In this document: in pieces, positions 47,528 through 56,394 of the stretch
Numbering within the stretch: the stretch's first letter is position 1
Layout of the letters: each line of letters opens with the position of its first letter
Assembly (NCBI RefSeq): GCF_040581405.1
Contig: NZ_CP137157.1
Coordinates: 328,001-392,000, forward strand
DNA: 64,000 bases
Source of the DNA: Komagataeibacter sucrofermentans DSM 15973
GTDB lineage: Bacteria > Pseudomonadota > Alphaproteobacteria > Acetobacterales > Acetobacteraceae
Reading direction: 5' to 3'
The notes under the pieces: generated by a model
What the model saw: the letters and a program-made list of their open reading frames with translations, nothing else
The model's database searches: none
What the model was told of the DNA's origin: nothing
Position numbers and translations under genes: made by a program

Positions 47528-48805
47528 ATGCAGCCTTCCGGACCGGTCAGCCCGGCCTGTTTCGCCGCCCGCATGGCTGCTCTTGGTCCGTGGCCGGGGC
47601 AGGGCATGCCTGTCTGCATTGCGGTATCGGGTGGGGCGGACAGCATGGCGCTGGCCATTCTGGCCCGGGGCTGGCGGCGTGATGTGGTGGGGCTGGTGGT
47701 GGACCACGGGCTGCGTGCCGAGTCGCGGCTTGAGGCCGAGCAGACGGTGGCCCGCCTGCTCCAGCTTGGCATACCCGCCCGCCTGCTGGTGCTTGAAGGG
47801 CTGGCGCGCGGCCCCCGCATGGCCGAGCGTGCCCGGCGCATGCGTTATCAGGCCCTGTTTGCCGCCTGCCGCGACCTTGGCGCGCTTGACCTGCTGGTGG
47901 CCCACCATGCGGGCGACCAGGCGGAAACCGTGCTCATGCGCCAGCAGGCTGCAAGCGGGGATGACGGGCTGGCCGCCATGGCGGTGGCGACGGACATGGC
48001 GGATGTGCGCCTCGTCCGCCCGCTGCTGGGCGTGGGCAAGGATGCCCTTTATGCCACGGTGCGGGCGGCAGGCGTGAACTGGGTGGAAGACCCCTCCAAC
48101 ACTGACCTGCGCACCGCCCGCGCCCGGGCGCGTCATGCCCTTGCGGCAGATCCCCCACGGGCGGCCACGCTCCTGACGGATGCCCTGCAGGCTGGACAGG
48201 CCCGCAAGGCGCGTGATGGGGATGATGCACGCTGGCTGGCCATCCATGCCCGCTTTCACCCCGGTGGCTGGGTGGTGCTGCCCGCGGATCTTGCGCCGCC
48301 ACGGCTGCTGTCGGCCCTGATCCGCGTGGTGGGGGGGCGGGATTATGCCCCGGCGCGCGAGGCGGTGGCAGCGCTTGCCGCCCGGCCCCGGGCGGCTACG
48401 CTGGCCGGGGTTGCCCTCCTGCCCTGGCGTGAAGGGCAGTGGCTCGTGGCCCGTGAGGAAGCCGGTCTTGCACCCCTCATCCCCGCCAGATCAGGAGCCA
48501 TATGGGACCGGCGTTTCATCCTGCACGCGGCCTCCCTGCCGCCGGGCTGGCGCGTGGGTGCTGCGGGGCCGGTGGCCGCATGGTGGCCGCATGGCAGGGG
48601 GCGGTCGTGCTGGCCCGCGCGATTGTTGCGCACGCTGCCTGCGCTATGGCATGATGGACAGGTCAAGGCCGTGCCCCATATGGGCCTGCGCGCGCAAGAA
48701 CGTGCCGCCGCCCATGCGGTTTTCATGAACCAGCCCCCCCATCCCGTGCTCGACTGCGCTGTATTTGGCGACGCCGAACGCCACGAGGCAGGTGGACTGG
48801 CATAA
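47528..48805 (+). CDS. tilS: tRNA(Ile)-lysidine synthetase
   Basis: Modifies C34 of tRNA-Ile(CAU) to lysidine with ATP. 425 residues. The PP-loop is IAVSGGADSMALAIL near residue 33, and VVDHGLRAESRLEAEQ and HHAGDQAETVLMR follow in the expected order (N-type ATP pyrophosphatase domain), then a divergent C-terminal part. It starts 23 bp after cpoB and precedes ftsH, a common bacterial neighbourhood. An essential gene in most bacteria. Confidence 0.93.
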   Translation: MQPSGPVSPACFAARMAALGPWPGQGMPVCIAVSGGADSMALAILARGWRRDVVGLVVDHGLRAESRLEAEQTVARLLQLGIPARLLVLEGLARGPRMAERARRMRYQALFAACRDLGALDLLVAHHAGDQAETVLMRQQAASGDDGLAAMAVATDMADVRLVRPLLGVGKDALYATVRAAGVNWVEDPSNTDLRTARARARHALAADPPRAATLLTDALQAGQARKARDGDDARWLAIHARFHPGGWVVLPADLAPPRLLSALIRVVGGRDYAPAREAVAALAARPRAATLAGVALLPWREGQWLVAREEAGLAPLIPARSGAIWDRRFILHAASLPPGWRVGAAGPVAAWWPHGRGRSCWPARLLRTLPALWHDGQVKAVPHMGLRAQERAAAHAVFMNQPPHPVLDCAVFGDAERHEAGGLA

Positions 48806-48840
48806 AAGGTTGGCGGGTGGGGGTGTGAATATCCCCTGAT

Positions 48841-48861
48841 CGTCCTATGTATGATAGGACG
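48841..48861. promoter_or_regulatory. Inverted repeat upstream of ftsH
   Basis: CGTCCTAT-GTATG-ATAGGACG is a perfect 8-bp inverted repeat 77 bp before the ftsH ATG, in the tilS-ftsH gap. It could be an operator or a leader hairpin. No clear heat-shock sigma-32 promoter could be assigned by eye. Confidence 0.45.
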
Positions 48862-48937
48862 TAGTGAACGTGGCATCTGTTCGCCTGCCCGCTGTGGGGC
48901 ATGGGCGAGGGGGCCAGCGGATGGAACAGTGGACAAG

Positions 48938-50878
48938 ATGAACAATTTCGGCCGGAACTTGCTCCTGTGGGTTATCATCATCGTCCTGCTGCTGTTGCTG
49001 TTTAATGTCTTCCAGCCGGGAAGCGTGCAGCATGCATCGCAGCAGTTGGCGTATTCCGATTTCATCGGAGACGTGAACAGCGGGCATGTTCGCTCTGTCG
49101 TGGTGCAGGAGCACAACATCACCGGCACGCTGACGGATGGCACGTCGTTCGATACCTATACGCCGCAGGACCCCACCCTGATTTCCCGCCTGACGGAAAA
49201 GGGCGTGGAAGTCGTGGCCAAGCCGCTTGAGGCGGATACCAACCCCATCCTGCGCTACCTCATCAACTATGCGCCGCTGCTGCTCATGGTGGGTGCCTGG
49301 ATCTTCATCATGCGCCAGATGCAGTCGGGCGGTGGCCGGGCCATGGGCTTTGGCAAGTCGCGTGCCCGCATGCTGACCGAAAAGCAGGGCCGCGTCACCT
49401 TTGATGACGTGGCCGGCATTGATGAAGCCAAGGGCGAACTGCAGGAGATCGTCGACTTTCTGCGCGATCCGCAGAAGTTCACCCGCCTTGGCGGCAAGAT
49501 CCCCAAGGGCGTGTTGCTCGTAGGCCCTCCCGGCACCGGCAAGACGCTGCTTGCCCGCGCCATTGCGGGTGAGGCGAACGTGCCGTTCTTCACCATCTCG
49601 GGTTCCGACTTTGTGGAGATGTTCGTGGGCGTGGGCGCATCCCGCGTGCGTGACATGTTCGAGCAGGGCAAGAAGGCCGCGCCCTGCATCATCTTCATTG
49701 ACGAGATCGACGCTGTCGGCCGCCATCGTGGCGCAGGCCTTGGCGGCGGCAATGACGAGCGCGAGCAGACGCTCAACCAGATGCTTGTCGAGATGGATGG
49801 CTTTGACAGCAATGAGGGCGTGATCCTGATTGCCGCAACCAACCGCCCCGACGTGCTTGACCCCGCCCTGCTGCGCCCCGGCCGCTTCGACCGTCAGGTC
49901 GTGGTGCCCAACCCCGACGTGGCGGGCCGCGAGAAGATCCTGCGCGTGCACATGCGCAAGGTGCCGCTGGCCTCCGATGTGGATCCAAAGGTCATTGCCC
50001 GTGGCACACCCGGCTTCTCGGGTGCGGACCTTGCCAACCTGGTCAATGAAGCCGCCCTCATGGCCGCCCGCCTGGGCAAGCGCACCGTGGCGATGCTCGA
50101 GTTCGAGAACGCCAAGGACAAGGTGATGATGGGCGCCGAGCGCCGCTCGCTTGTCATGAGCGAGGACGAGAAGAAGATGACCGCCTACCACGAAGGCGGG
50201 CATGCGCTGGTGGGTATTCTCACGCCGGGTTCCGACCCGGTGCACAAGGCCACCATCATTCCCCGTGGCCGGGCGCTGGGCATGGTGATGAGCCTGCCGG
50301 AGAAGGACCGCTACTCCGAAAGCCGCTCGTGGTGCATTGGCAAGCTGACGCTGGCTATGGGTGGCCGCGCGGCTGAGGAAATCATCTTCGGGGCCGACAA
50401 TGTCTCGACCGGTGCCTCGGGCGACATCAAGATGGCGACCGACGTGGCCCGCCGCATGGTGACCGAATGGGGCATGAGCGAAAAGCTGGGCATGGTGGCC
50501 TATGGCGGCAACGGGCAGGAAGTGTTCCTTGGCCATAGCGTGACGCAGAACAAGAACGTATCGGAAGAAACGGCGCGCGAGATCGATAACGAGGTGCGCA
50601 AGCTGATCGATGCCGCCTATGAGCGTGCCCGCAGCCTGTTGCTTGAGCATATCGACCAGCTTCACCGCCTTGGCGCGGCGCTGCTGGAATATGAAACCCT
50701 GACCGGTGAGGAAATCCGTCAGGTGCTGCGTGGCGAGAAGATCGAGCGCGTGGTGGTGGATGACCCGATGCCGGAGAACCGCCGTCCTTCCGTGCCGCCT
50801 TCGGCGCCGTCCGCTCCTGTGGCTCCGCTGCCCACGCCAGAAGGTGAGGGTGGGGTGGGTACTGCCCCGGCTGGCTAG
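48938..50878 (+). CDS. ftsH: ATP-dependent zinc metalloprotease FtsH
   Basis: Inner-membrane AAA+ protease of 646 residues. Two membrane helices flank a periplasmic domain ([18 protein letters not shown] and [15 protein letters not shown]). Walker A is [14 protein letters not shown] near residue 196, Walker B is [14 protein letters not shown], the second region of homology is [18 protein letters not shown], and the zinc site reads [10 protein letters not shown] near residue 420. The motif is HEGGH where most FtsH proteins have HEAGH; zinc ligands and catalytic Glu are kept. The ATG at 48938 is preferred over 48851. The end is Pro/Gly-rich. A repeat copy follows. Confidence 0.96.
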   Translation: MNNFGRNLLLWVIIIVLLLLLFNVFQPGSVQHASQQLAYSDFIGDVNSGHVRSVVVQEHNITGTLTDGTSFDTYTPQDPTLISRLTEKGVEVVAKPLEADTNPILRYLINYAPLLLMVGAWIFIMRQMQSGGGRAMGFGKSRARMLTEKQGRVTFDDVAGIDEAKGELQEIVDFLRDPQKFTRLGGKIPKGVLLVGPPGTGKTLLARAIAGEANVPFFTISGSDFVEMFVGVGASRVRDMFEQGKKAAPCIIFIDEIDAVGRHRGAGLGGGNDEREQTLNQMLVEMDGFDSNEGVILIAATNRPDVLDPALLRPGRFDRQVVVPNPDVAGREKILRVHMRKVPLASDVDPKVIARGTPGFSGADLANLVNEAALMAARLGKRTVAMLEFENAKDKVMMGAERRSLVMSEDEKKMTAYHEGGHALVGILTPGSDPVHKATIIPRGRALGMVMSLPEKDRYSESRSWCIGKLTLAMGGRAAEEIIFGADNVSTGASGDIKMATDVARRMVTEWGMSEKLGMVAYGGNGQEVFLGHSVTQNKNVSEETAREIDNEVRKLIDAAYERARSLLLEHIDQLHRLGAALLEYETLTGEEIRQVLRGEKIERVVVDDPMPENRRPSVPPSAPSAPVAPLPTPEGEGGVGTAPAG

Positions 50879-50898
50879 GTTGCCTTGATAGAAAACAA

Positions 50899-50960
50899 GT
50901 AAAAGTTTCCGAATGCCGCCTTTTCTCAAAAAAGGCGGCATTCTTTTTAGGCTTTAGGCT
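50899..50960. repeat. Palindromic repeat copy after ftsH
   Basis: AGTAAAAGTTTCCGAATGCC, a GCCGCCTTTTCTC/AAAAAAGGCGGC hairpin and a shortened, divergent right half (GGCTTTAGGCTGG). It is 20 bp after the ftsH stop and is a plausible terminator. Confidence 0.8.
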
Positions 50961-51116
50961 GGCAGGCTTTTCAAACAGGCTCTTATATGAACATGGCGGG
51001 GCGGCTTCAGGCTGTTCCGCCATGTCTGTATCCGGTCCCCCGGGCGCGGACAGGAAATGATGGGCGCATGGAAAGCCGCTTCATCAAAAACTTCTTCATG
51101 ATCGGATGCGTATTTC

Positions 51117-52166
51117 GTGGGTCATTTCTCCAACCAGCCGCTGATTGAGCCACTGGCCCTGCTGCATGGCGAAGCGGCCCGGCAGGCGGTGGCGCAGGGT
51201 CTTGCGCACTGGTTTGCAGGCGGCCCGCATGCCTATGCGCTTGCCCGCCTGATCGGGCAGGGGCAGGAAGGGACAATCGTGCCGGTTGCAGCTCTTCCCC
51301 CCGCATGGGAGGAGGCGGCCCGGCGCGTCAGCGCAGCCGTGCCCGATGCAGGGCTGCCACCGGGCCCGCAGGTCATGGGCATCATCAACGTCACCCCGGA
51401 CAGTTTCAGTGATGGCGGCCAGCATGACCGCGTGGAGACGGCGCTGGCACGCATCAAGGCGTTGCATGCAGCCGGGTGCCGGGTGGTGGATATTGGCGGC
51501 GAGAGCACCCGCCCCGGCGCGCCTGCTGTTCCGGCCGAGGCGGAATGGGGGCGGATCGGCCCGGTCATCCGCGCCGTGCGGGCCTGTTCCGCGCTTGATG
51601 ACCTGCATCTCTCGATTGATACGCGGCAGGCTGCGGTCATGGACCAGGCGCTGGCGGCCGGGGCGACGCTCATTAACGATGTCTCGGCGCTGACGCATGA
51701 CCCCGCCGCGCGTGCGGTCGTGGCGCGGCATGGCTGCCCGGTCATGCTCATGCACATGCGCGGCACGCCCGCAACAATGCGCGCGCACACGACATATGGC
51801 GATGTGGCGGTGGATGTGGTGCGCGAACTCGGCCAGCGGGTGGAGGAGGCGGTGGCAGCAGGCATTGCGCGCACGCGCATACTGGTTGACCCCGGCATCG
51901 GCTTTGCCAAGACGCTGGAAGGCAACCTGACCCTGCTGGCCCGCCTGCCGCTGCTGGCCAATCTGGGGTGCCGGGTGGTGCTGGGCACATCACGCAAGCG
52001 CATGATTGGCGAACTGGGCCACGAACCCGATGCCGCCGCACGCGATCCGGGCACGATTGCGGCCAGCCTGCCCGGAATGGTCTTTCCCGGCGTGGTGCTC
52101 CGGGTTCACAATGCAACGGCCATGATCCAGGCCATGCGGGTGCGGCAGGGGCTGGATCAGCAGTAA
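51117..52166 (+). CDS. folP: Dihydropteroate synthase
   Basis: Joins p-aminobenzoate to dihydropterin pyrophosphate in folate synthesis; the sulfonamide target. 349 residues, about 70 longer than E. coli FolP because of an N-terminal extension of unknown role. Core motifs are VMGIINVTPDSFSDGG near residue 86, VVDIGGESTRPGA, TLINDVSALTHDP, LMHMRGTPATM and VLGTSRKRMIGEL. The GTG at 51117 is the first in-frame start after a stop at 51099; it has no clear ribosome site. glmM follows after 51 bp. Confidence 0.93.
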   Translation: MGHFSNQPLIEPLALLHGEAARQAVAQGLAHWFAGGPHAYALARLIGQGQEGTIVPVAALPPAWEEAARRVSAAVPDAGLPPGPQVMGIINVTPDSFSDGGQHDRVETALARIKALHAAGCRVVDIGGESTRPGAPAVPAEAEWGRIGPVIRAVRACSALDDLHLSIDTRQAAVMDQALAAGATLINDVSALTHDPAARAVVARHGCPVMLMHMRGTPATMRAHTTYGDVAVDVVRELGQRVEEAVAAGIARTRILVDPGIGFAKTLEGNLTLLARLPLLANLGCRVVLGTSRKRMIGELGHEPDAAARDPGTIAASLPGMVFPGVVLRVHNATAMIQAMRVRQGLDQQ

Positions 52167-52217
52167 CAGGTAAGGTAGGTCGGTGTCCGACCAGAACGTA
52201 TCCGGAGATTCCCAGTC

Positions 52218-53576
52218 ATGGTAAAAACAAGAAAGCTGTTCGGCACTGATGGCATTCGGGGCATGGCCAACCGCTTTCCCATGACGGTGGAAGTGGCGCA
52301 GAAGCTGGGTCAGGCCGCGGGTCTGCGCTTCATACATGGCACGCACCGCCATAGCGTGCTGCTGGGCAAGGATACGCGCCTTTCGGGTTACATGATTGAA
52401 TGCGCGCTGGTGTCGGGCTTTCTTTCCGCCGGGATGGACGTGACGCTGGTGGGGCCGATGCCCACGCCCGCCATTGCCATGCTCACCCGCTCCCTGCGCG
52501 CCGATCTGGGCGTCATGATCTCGGCTTCGCACAATCCGTATGGTGATAACGGCATCAAGCTGTTCGGTCCCGACGGGTTCAAGCTGTCCGATGAGACGGA
52601 AGCGGACATCGAGGCCGCGATGGGCGAAGACCTGACCCACATGCTGGCCGCACCCGACCAGATCGGCCGCGCCTCGCGCCTGAATGACGCGGCGGGCCGG
52701 TACGTGGAAAGCGCCAAGTCCTCCTTTCCCCGCCGCCTGCGGCTTGACGGGCTGCGCATCGTGATCGACTGCGCCAACGGGGCGGCCTATCGCGTGGCAC
52801 CCACGGCGTTGTGGGAACTGGGTGCTGAAGTGGTGCGCATTGGCTGCGACCCCGATGGCATCAACATCAATGAAGGCTGTGGCTCCACCCGCCCCGAAGC
52901 CCTGTGCGCGGCGGTGCTGCGCCACCGGGCCGATATTGGCATCGCGCTGGATGGGGATGCCGACCGCGTGCTGATTTCCGATGAAAAGGGCCGGCTGATT
53001 GATGGCGACCAGATTCTGGCGCTGATCTCGCATTCATTGGCGCGGCAGGGGCGGCTGTCGGGGCGGCATATCGTGGCCACCGTCATGTCCAACATGGGGC
53101 TTGAGCGCTATCTCGAGACACAGGGGCTGGAACTGGTGCGCACGGCGGTCGGCGATCGCTACGTGGTGGAGAAAATGCGCGAGCTCGGCGCCAATATCGG
53201 CGGCGAGCAGTCAGGGCATATGGTGCTGTCGGACTTTGCCACCACGGGCGACGGGCTGGTGGCCGCCCTGCAGGTGCTGGCCGAAGTGGTGGAGGCCGGT
53301 CGCCCCGCCAGCGAGGTGTGCCGCATGTTCAAGCCCTACCCGCAACTGTTGCGCAACGTGCGCTTTGCCGGTCGCAGCCCGCTGCATGACCCGCAGGTAC
53401 AGGATGCGCGCAAGGCGGCGGAAAAACGGCTGGGCACGCGCGGGCGGCTTGTGCTGCGTGAAAGCGGCACCGAGCCATTGGTGCGCGTCATGGCGGAAGC
53501 CGAGGACGAGGCGCTGGTCAATGCGGTGGTCGATGACATGTGCGAGGCGATCACCGCCATCCAGATGGCGGGCTGA
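52218..53576 (+). CDS. glmM: Phosphoglucosamine mutase
   Basis: Converts glucosamine-6-phosphate to glucosamine-1-phosphate for UDP-GlcNAc, peptidoglycan and LPS. 452 residues. The active serine is Ser104 in [18 protein letters not shown], the metal loop reads [13 protein letters not shown] near residue 250, the sugar loop GEQSGHMV and the phosphate-binding [12 protein letters not shown] near the end. The folP-glmM order is widely conserved. thiD begins 3 bp after its stop. Confidence 0.96.
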   Translation: MVKTRKLFGTDGIRGMANRFPMTVEVAQKLGQAAGLRFIHGTHRHSVLLGKDTRLSGYMIECALVSGFLSAGMDVTLVGPMPTPAIAMLTRSLRADLGVMISASHNPYGDNGIKLFGPDGFKLSDETEADIEAAMGEDLTHMLAAPDQIGRASRLNDAAGRYVESAKSSFPRRLRLDGLRIVIDCANGAAYRVAPTALWELGAEVVRIGCDPDGININEGCGSTRPEALCAAVLRHRADIGIALDGDADRVLISDEKGRLIDGDQILALISHSLARQGRLSGRHIVATVMSNMGLERYLETQGLELVRTAVGDRYVVEKMRELGANIGGEQSGHMVLSDFATTGDGLVAALQVLAEVVEAGRPASEVCRMFKPYPQLLRNVRFAGRSPLHDPQVQDARKAAEKRLGTRGRLVLRESGTEPLVRVMAEAEDEALVNAVVDDMCEAITAIQMAG

Positions 53577-53579
53577 GCC

Positions 53580-54374
53580 ATGCGCGGGCGTATTCTCATC
53601 ATGGCGGGCAGCGATAGCGGGGGCGGCGCTGGCATCCAGGCGGATATCAAGACCGTAACCGTGCTGGGCGGCTTTGCCATGACCGCCATCACCGCGCTCA
53701 CCGCGCAGAATACGCTGGGCGTGCAGGCGGTCATGCCGGTCTCCCCTGCCTTTATCGTGACCCAGATGCGCTGCGTGATGGATGATCTGGGCGTTGATGC
53801 ATTCAAGAGCGGCATGCTGGACCGGCCGGAGGTGATCGAGGCGATTGCCGATGTACTGCTCACCACCGCCGACATTCCCTACGTGCTCGACCCGGTCATG
53901 GTGGCGAAAGGGGGGGCTGCGCTGTTGCAGGATAGCGCGCTGGCCACGCTGAAGGCGCGGCTGCTGCCGCTTGCCACCGTGCTGACCCCCAACATTCCTG
54001 AAGCCGAGGCCCTGCTCGGCCATGCCATTGCCGGGCGCGCGGACATGGTGCCCGCAGCCCGCGCCCTGCTGGCGTTCGGCCCACGGGCCGTGCTGCTCAA
54101 GGGCGGCCATATGGAAGGCGATGAACTGCTGGACGTGCTGGTGCAGGCCGATGGCACGGTACAGGAATTCGTGAGCCAGCGCATCCATACTCGCCATACG
54201 CATGGCACGGGCTGTACGCTGGCAAGCGCCATAGCCACGGGGCTGGGGCAGGGCATGAGCCTGCCGGATGCCGTGATCCGCGCGCGGGCCTATGTGCTGC
54301 GCGCCATTGCGGCAGCACCCGGCTATGGCGCGGGAGCTGGGCCGCTGAACCATGGTGCAGGCGGCATGGGATAG
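53580..54374 (+). CDS. thiD: Hydroxymethylpyrimidine/phosphomethylpyrimidine kinase
   Basis: Phosphorylates HMP and HMP-P for thiamine synthesis or salvage. 264 residues, ribokinase fold. ILIMAGSDSGGGAGIQADIK at the N-terminus is the substrate loop, VLDPVMVAKGG follows near residue 102, and the catalytic Asp/anion hole lies in RHTHGTGCTLASAIATGLG near residue 205. It is 3 bp after glmM, so probably co-transcribed. Thiamine supply suits the two ThDP enzymes (Pdc, AlsS) at 9-14 kb, although they are not linked in the operon. Confidence 0.94.
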   Translation: MRGRILIMAGSDSGGGAGIQADIKTVTVLGGFAMTAITALTAQNTLGVQAVMPVSPAFIVTQMRCVMDDLGVDAFKSGMLDRPEVIEAIADVLLTTADIPYVLDPVMVAKGGAALLQDSALATLKARLLPLATVLTPNIPEAEALLGHAIAGRADMVPAARALLAFGPRAVLLKGGHMEGDELLDVLVQADGTVQEFVSQRIHTRHTHGTGCTLASAIATGLGQGMSLPDAVIRARAYVLRAIAAAPGYGAGAGPLNHGAGGMG

Positions 54375-54378
54375 GATA

Positions 54379-54393
54379 TTAATAATTCATTAA
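54379..54393 (+). promoter_or_regulatory. CtrA-box-like motif upstream of the CtrA-like gene
   Basis: TTAA-TAATTCA-TTAA matches the full CtrA consensus TTAA-N7-TTAA exactly in both half-sites and spacing. It lies 128 bp before the proposed start of the CtrA-like regulator, suggesting autoregulation or control by another CtrA. The region is AT-rich, so a chance match is possible. Confidence 0.5.
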
Positions 54394-54444
54394 TAAAATA
54401 AGTCCCATTATATTTATTATCCCTATGAAAGAATGGTAATATAT

Positions 54445-54463
54445 AAACAACTTTAGGTTGTTT
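54445..54463 (+). promoter_or_regulatory. Inverted repeat 1 in the ctrA-like leader
   Basis: AAACAAC-TTTAG-GTTGTTT, perfect 7-bp arms, 58 bp before the start codon. It could be a protein-binding site or an RNA hairpin. Confidence 0.45.
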
Positions 54464-54485
54464 AATACGACCGGCGCACTTATAG

Positions 54486-54508
54486 GTAGATATAGTGTAA
54501 ATATCTAC
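54486..54508 (+). promoter_or_regulatory. Inverted repeat 2 in the ctrA-like leader
   Basis: GTAGATAT-AGTGTAA-ATATCTAC, perfect 8-bp arms ending 12 bp before the ATG. As RNA it would place a hairpin directly ahead of the ribosome site and could control translation. Confidence 0.5.
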
Positions 54509-54520
54509 TGGATGGTCGAT

Positions 54521-55249
54521 ATGCGGATTTTGCTTGTAGAGCCCAATGCCCGGAAAGCCGAAGAGACCACCCGGCATATGGAGAGGGCCGGATTTACAGT
54601 AGATCATGTTGATACGGGGCATGATGGACTGGGAATGTTAAAGTCCTATAATTATGACCTTGCGGTCATGGAGGTGCGGCTGAAAGATCTCGATGGATTC
54701 GAGGTCATTCGGGTCAGCCGCGCGGCAAGGGTGCCCACCCCCGTGCTGGTCCTGTCAGAGGAGCGCGATGCCGCCACAAAGGTGAAGGCCTTCTCCACCG
54801 GGGCGGATGATTATGTGACCCGTCCCTACGAATCGATGGAACTGACAGCGCGGATGCAGGCGGTTATCCGCCGCTCCAAGGGTTATAGCGAGCCGACCCT
54901 GCGCGCGGGGCCACTTGAACTGTGTCTTGATAGCCGCGCGGTCAGCGTGCAGGGGCACTCTGTGCACCTGACCGGCAAGGAATACATGATTCTGGAGCTG
55001 CTCCTGCTGCGCAAGGGCATGGTCCTGACCAAGGATGCCTTCCTCAACCATCTGTATGGCGGGATGGATGAGCCGGAAATGAAGATTATCGATGTGTTTA
55101 TCTGCAAGCTGCGCAAGAAATTGCAGGTTGCGGGCGCAGGGCAGCTCATTGCCACCGTGTGGGGGCAGGGCTATGTGCTGCGCGACGAGACCCCGGCCCT
55201 GTCTGTAGCACCCTTTGGTGCCCCGAGGGCGCAGGTAACGGTTGCGTGA
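54521..55249 (+). CDS. CtrA-like response regulator with degenerate receiver (Glu at the phospho-Asp position)
   Basis: 242 residues, OmpR/PhoB class. The C-terminal winged helix (residues 129-222) is nearly identical in pattern to Caulobacter CtrA: VHLTGKEYMILELLLLRKG, FLNHLYGGMDEPEMKIIDVF, CKLRKKL and WGQGYVLRD. The receiver aligns without gaps but is altered: the acidic pair after Glu7 (EDD in CtrA) is EPN, the phosphoacceptor Asp51 is Glu51 (DLAVMEVRL), and the conserved Lys of TKP is Arg101. Phosphorylation by CckA-ChpT is therefore unlikely; Glu51 mimics the active state. The C-terminus is about 11 residues longer and ends VTVA. A CtrA-type box and two inverted repeats lie upstream. Confidence 0.88.
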   Translation: MRILLVEPNARKAEETTRHMERAGFTVDHVDTGHDGLGMLKSYNYDLAVMEVRLKDLDGFEVIRVSRAARVPTPVLVLSEERDAATKVKAFSTGADDYVTRPYESMELTARMQAVIRRSKGYSEPTLRAGPLELCLDSRAVSVQGHSVHLTGKEYMILELLLLRKGMVLTKDAFLNHLYGGMDEPEMKIIDVFICKLRKKLQVAGAGQLIATVWGQGYVLRDETPALSVAPFGAPRAQVTVA

Positions 55250-55320
55250 TGCCTGTCGGGCTATCGTAACTGCAACTGGAACGGATCTGTCATCGTTAAA
55301 ATGACCGTGCAAAGAAAAAT

Positions 55321-55360
55321 GGCAGGCCCACCCCGCAAGGTGTGCCTGCCAAAGTTTTAA
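55321..55360 (+). terminator. Terminator after the CtrA-like gene
   Basis: GGCAGGC-C-CACC pairs with GGTG-T-GCCTGCC around CCGCAA (one mismatch), with AAAGAAAAAT before and AAAGTTTTAA after. It is 72 bp past the stop and could work in both directions. Confidence 0.7.
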
Positions 55361-55545
55361 AGTGATGATTCGATATGCGATGCCCCCATCGCCTGACTGT
55401 TATCGCATTGCCGTGCCGACCCGGAACATGAGATAAATCAAACTCGGCTGAAATAATTCATATGTTTTTTTCCGCGCATCTTTATTCCGTCCCGTTGATG
55501 AGACAGGATGCGCTGATTAACAGGATGGAAACAGGCGGCACGTCG

Positions 55546-55989
55546 ATGGGAAACAAGAAAGCGCTGAGGCATCTTTACGCAGGTGGTGCGTTGCTGCTTG
55601 CCATATCCACCGGGCTGAGTGCGTGCGAAAGCGTGCATGACCAGATCGTGGATAAAGAAAACAGCCTTGCCGCAGCCGGTTTCGTGGCGCGCCCCGCCAA
55701 TAATCCGGAACGGCAGTTGATGCTGCAGAAACTCCCCCCCAACCGGTTTCTCCAGAAATCGTTTGGAGACCACATGCTCTACATCTATTCCGACCCCAAG
55801 GTGTGTAGCTGCCTGTATGTGGGCAACCAGGCGGCCTATGGGCGCTACATGTCCTATGTGCAGGCCCAGAACCTGGCTGACCAGCAGCAGATGACGGCGG
55901 ATATGTACGAAGATGCCTCCTGGAACTGGGGCATGTGGGGCTGGGGCGGCGGTGGCTGGGGTGGCCCCTGGGGCGGCGGCTGGTGGTAA
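55546..55989 (+). CDS. Lipoprotein with Gly/Trp-rich tail, unknown function
   Basis: 147 residues from the ATG at 55546. The signal LYAGGALLLAISTGLSAC gives lipobox LSAC near residue 27. The mature part contains LPPNRFLQKSFGDHMLYIYS and a Cys-x-Cys in PKVCSCLYVGNQAAYGRY, then a 25-residue tail alternating Gly and Trp (GGGGWGGPWGGGWW at the end). No family recognised. The ribosome site is weak and upstream ATGs at 55525 and 55462 are in frame. A repeat copy follows the stop. Confidence 0.65.
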   Translation: MGNKKALRHLYAGGALLLAISTGLSACESVHDQIVDKENSLAAAGFVARPANNPERQLMLQKLPPNRFLQKSFGDHMLYIYSDPKVCSCLYVGNQAAYGRYMSYVQAQNLADQQQMTADMYEDASWNWGMWGWGGGGWGGPWGGGWW

Positions 55990-56023
55990 GGCGCTGTCTG
56001 AAACACGCCGCACTGATGCAATA

Positions 56024-56106
56024 AAGAACGTTTCTGGGTGCCGCCTTTTTTTTAAAAAGGCGGCATTTCTTTAAAGCATCGTGAAAAAGCATCACCAGCA
56101 ACTGTC
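56024..56106. repeat. Palindromic repeat copy between convergent genes
   Basis: AACGTTTCTGGGTGCCGCC, a T/A-rich GC-capped hairpin (GCCGCCTTTTTTT/AAAAAGGCGGC), TAAAGCATCGTGAAAAAGC and CACCAGCAACT. It sits between the lipoprotein stop (55989) and the convergent gene ending at 56140. Confidence 0.85.
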
Positions 56107-56139
56107 TGCTGATTACACGATATTTTTGCTGCCAGCATT

Positions 56140-56382
56140 TCAGGTAAATTTGGGGCGGTGGTCTGCATAGACCACCATCTGCCAGGCTTCACGCGTGCCG
56201 AGCCTGTGGGGATGGGCATGGATGGCAGGCAGGAGCTGCCCTTCGCTTATGGCAATTTCCACGCCGCAGCCGGCACAACGATAAATGCCGGAATGGGGGG
56301 CGACGGTGCGGGGCGGATGAAGCTTGTCGAATTCAGGATCGGTCCACGTATCAATAAACTGTGCGGACTGGTAGAGGGCCAT
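56140..56382 (-). CDS. Small protein with a CxxC motif, unknown function
   Basis: 80 residues from the ATG at 56382, chosen because GGAG lies 6 nt upstream. It contains YRCAGCGVEIAISEGQLLPA, a single CxxC knuckle near residue 34, with a His-rich stretch AIHAHPHRLG behind it that could complete a metal site. Cytoplasmic by composition. No family recognised. It is convergent with the Gly/Trp lipoprotein, separated by a repeat copy. Confidence 0.6.
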   Translation of the reverse strand: MALYQSAQFIDTWTDPEFDKLHPPRTVAPHSGIYRCAGCGVEIAISEGQLLPAIHAHPHRLGTREAWQMVVYADHRPKFT

Positions 56383-56394
56383 CCCGTTCTCCAT

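Noticed and set aside
48845-50941. 698-codon frame on the minus strand
   Set aside because: It is antisense to ftsH, which has all AAA+ and protease motifs.
55462-55545. N-terminal extension of the Gly/Trp lipoprotein
   Set aside because: It would place about 28 residues before a clear lipoprotein signal and no ribosome site supports it.
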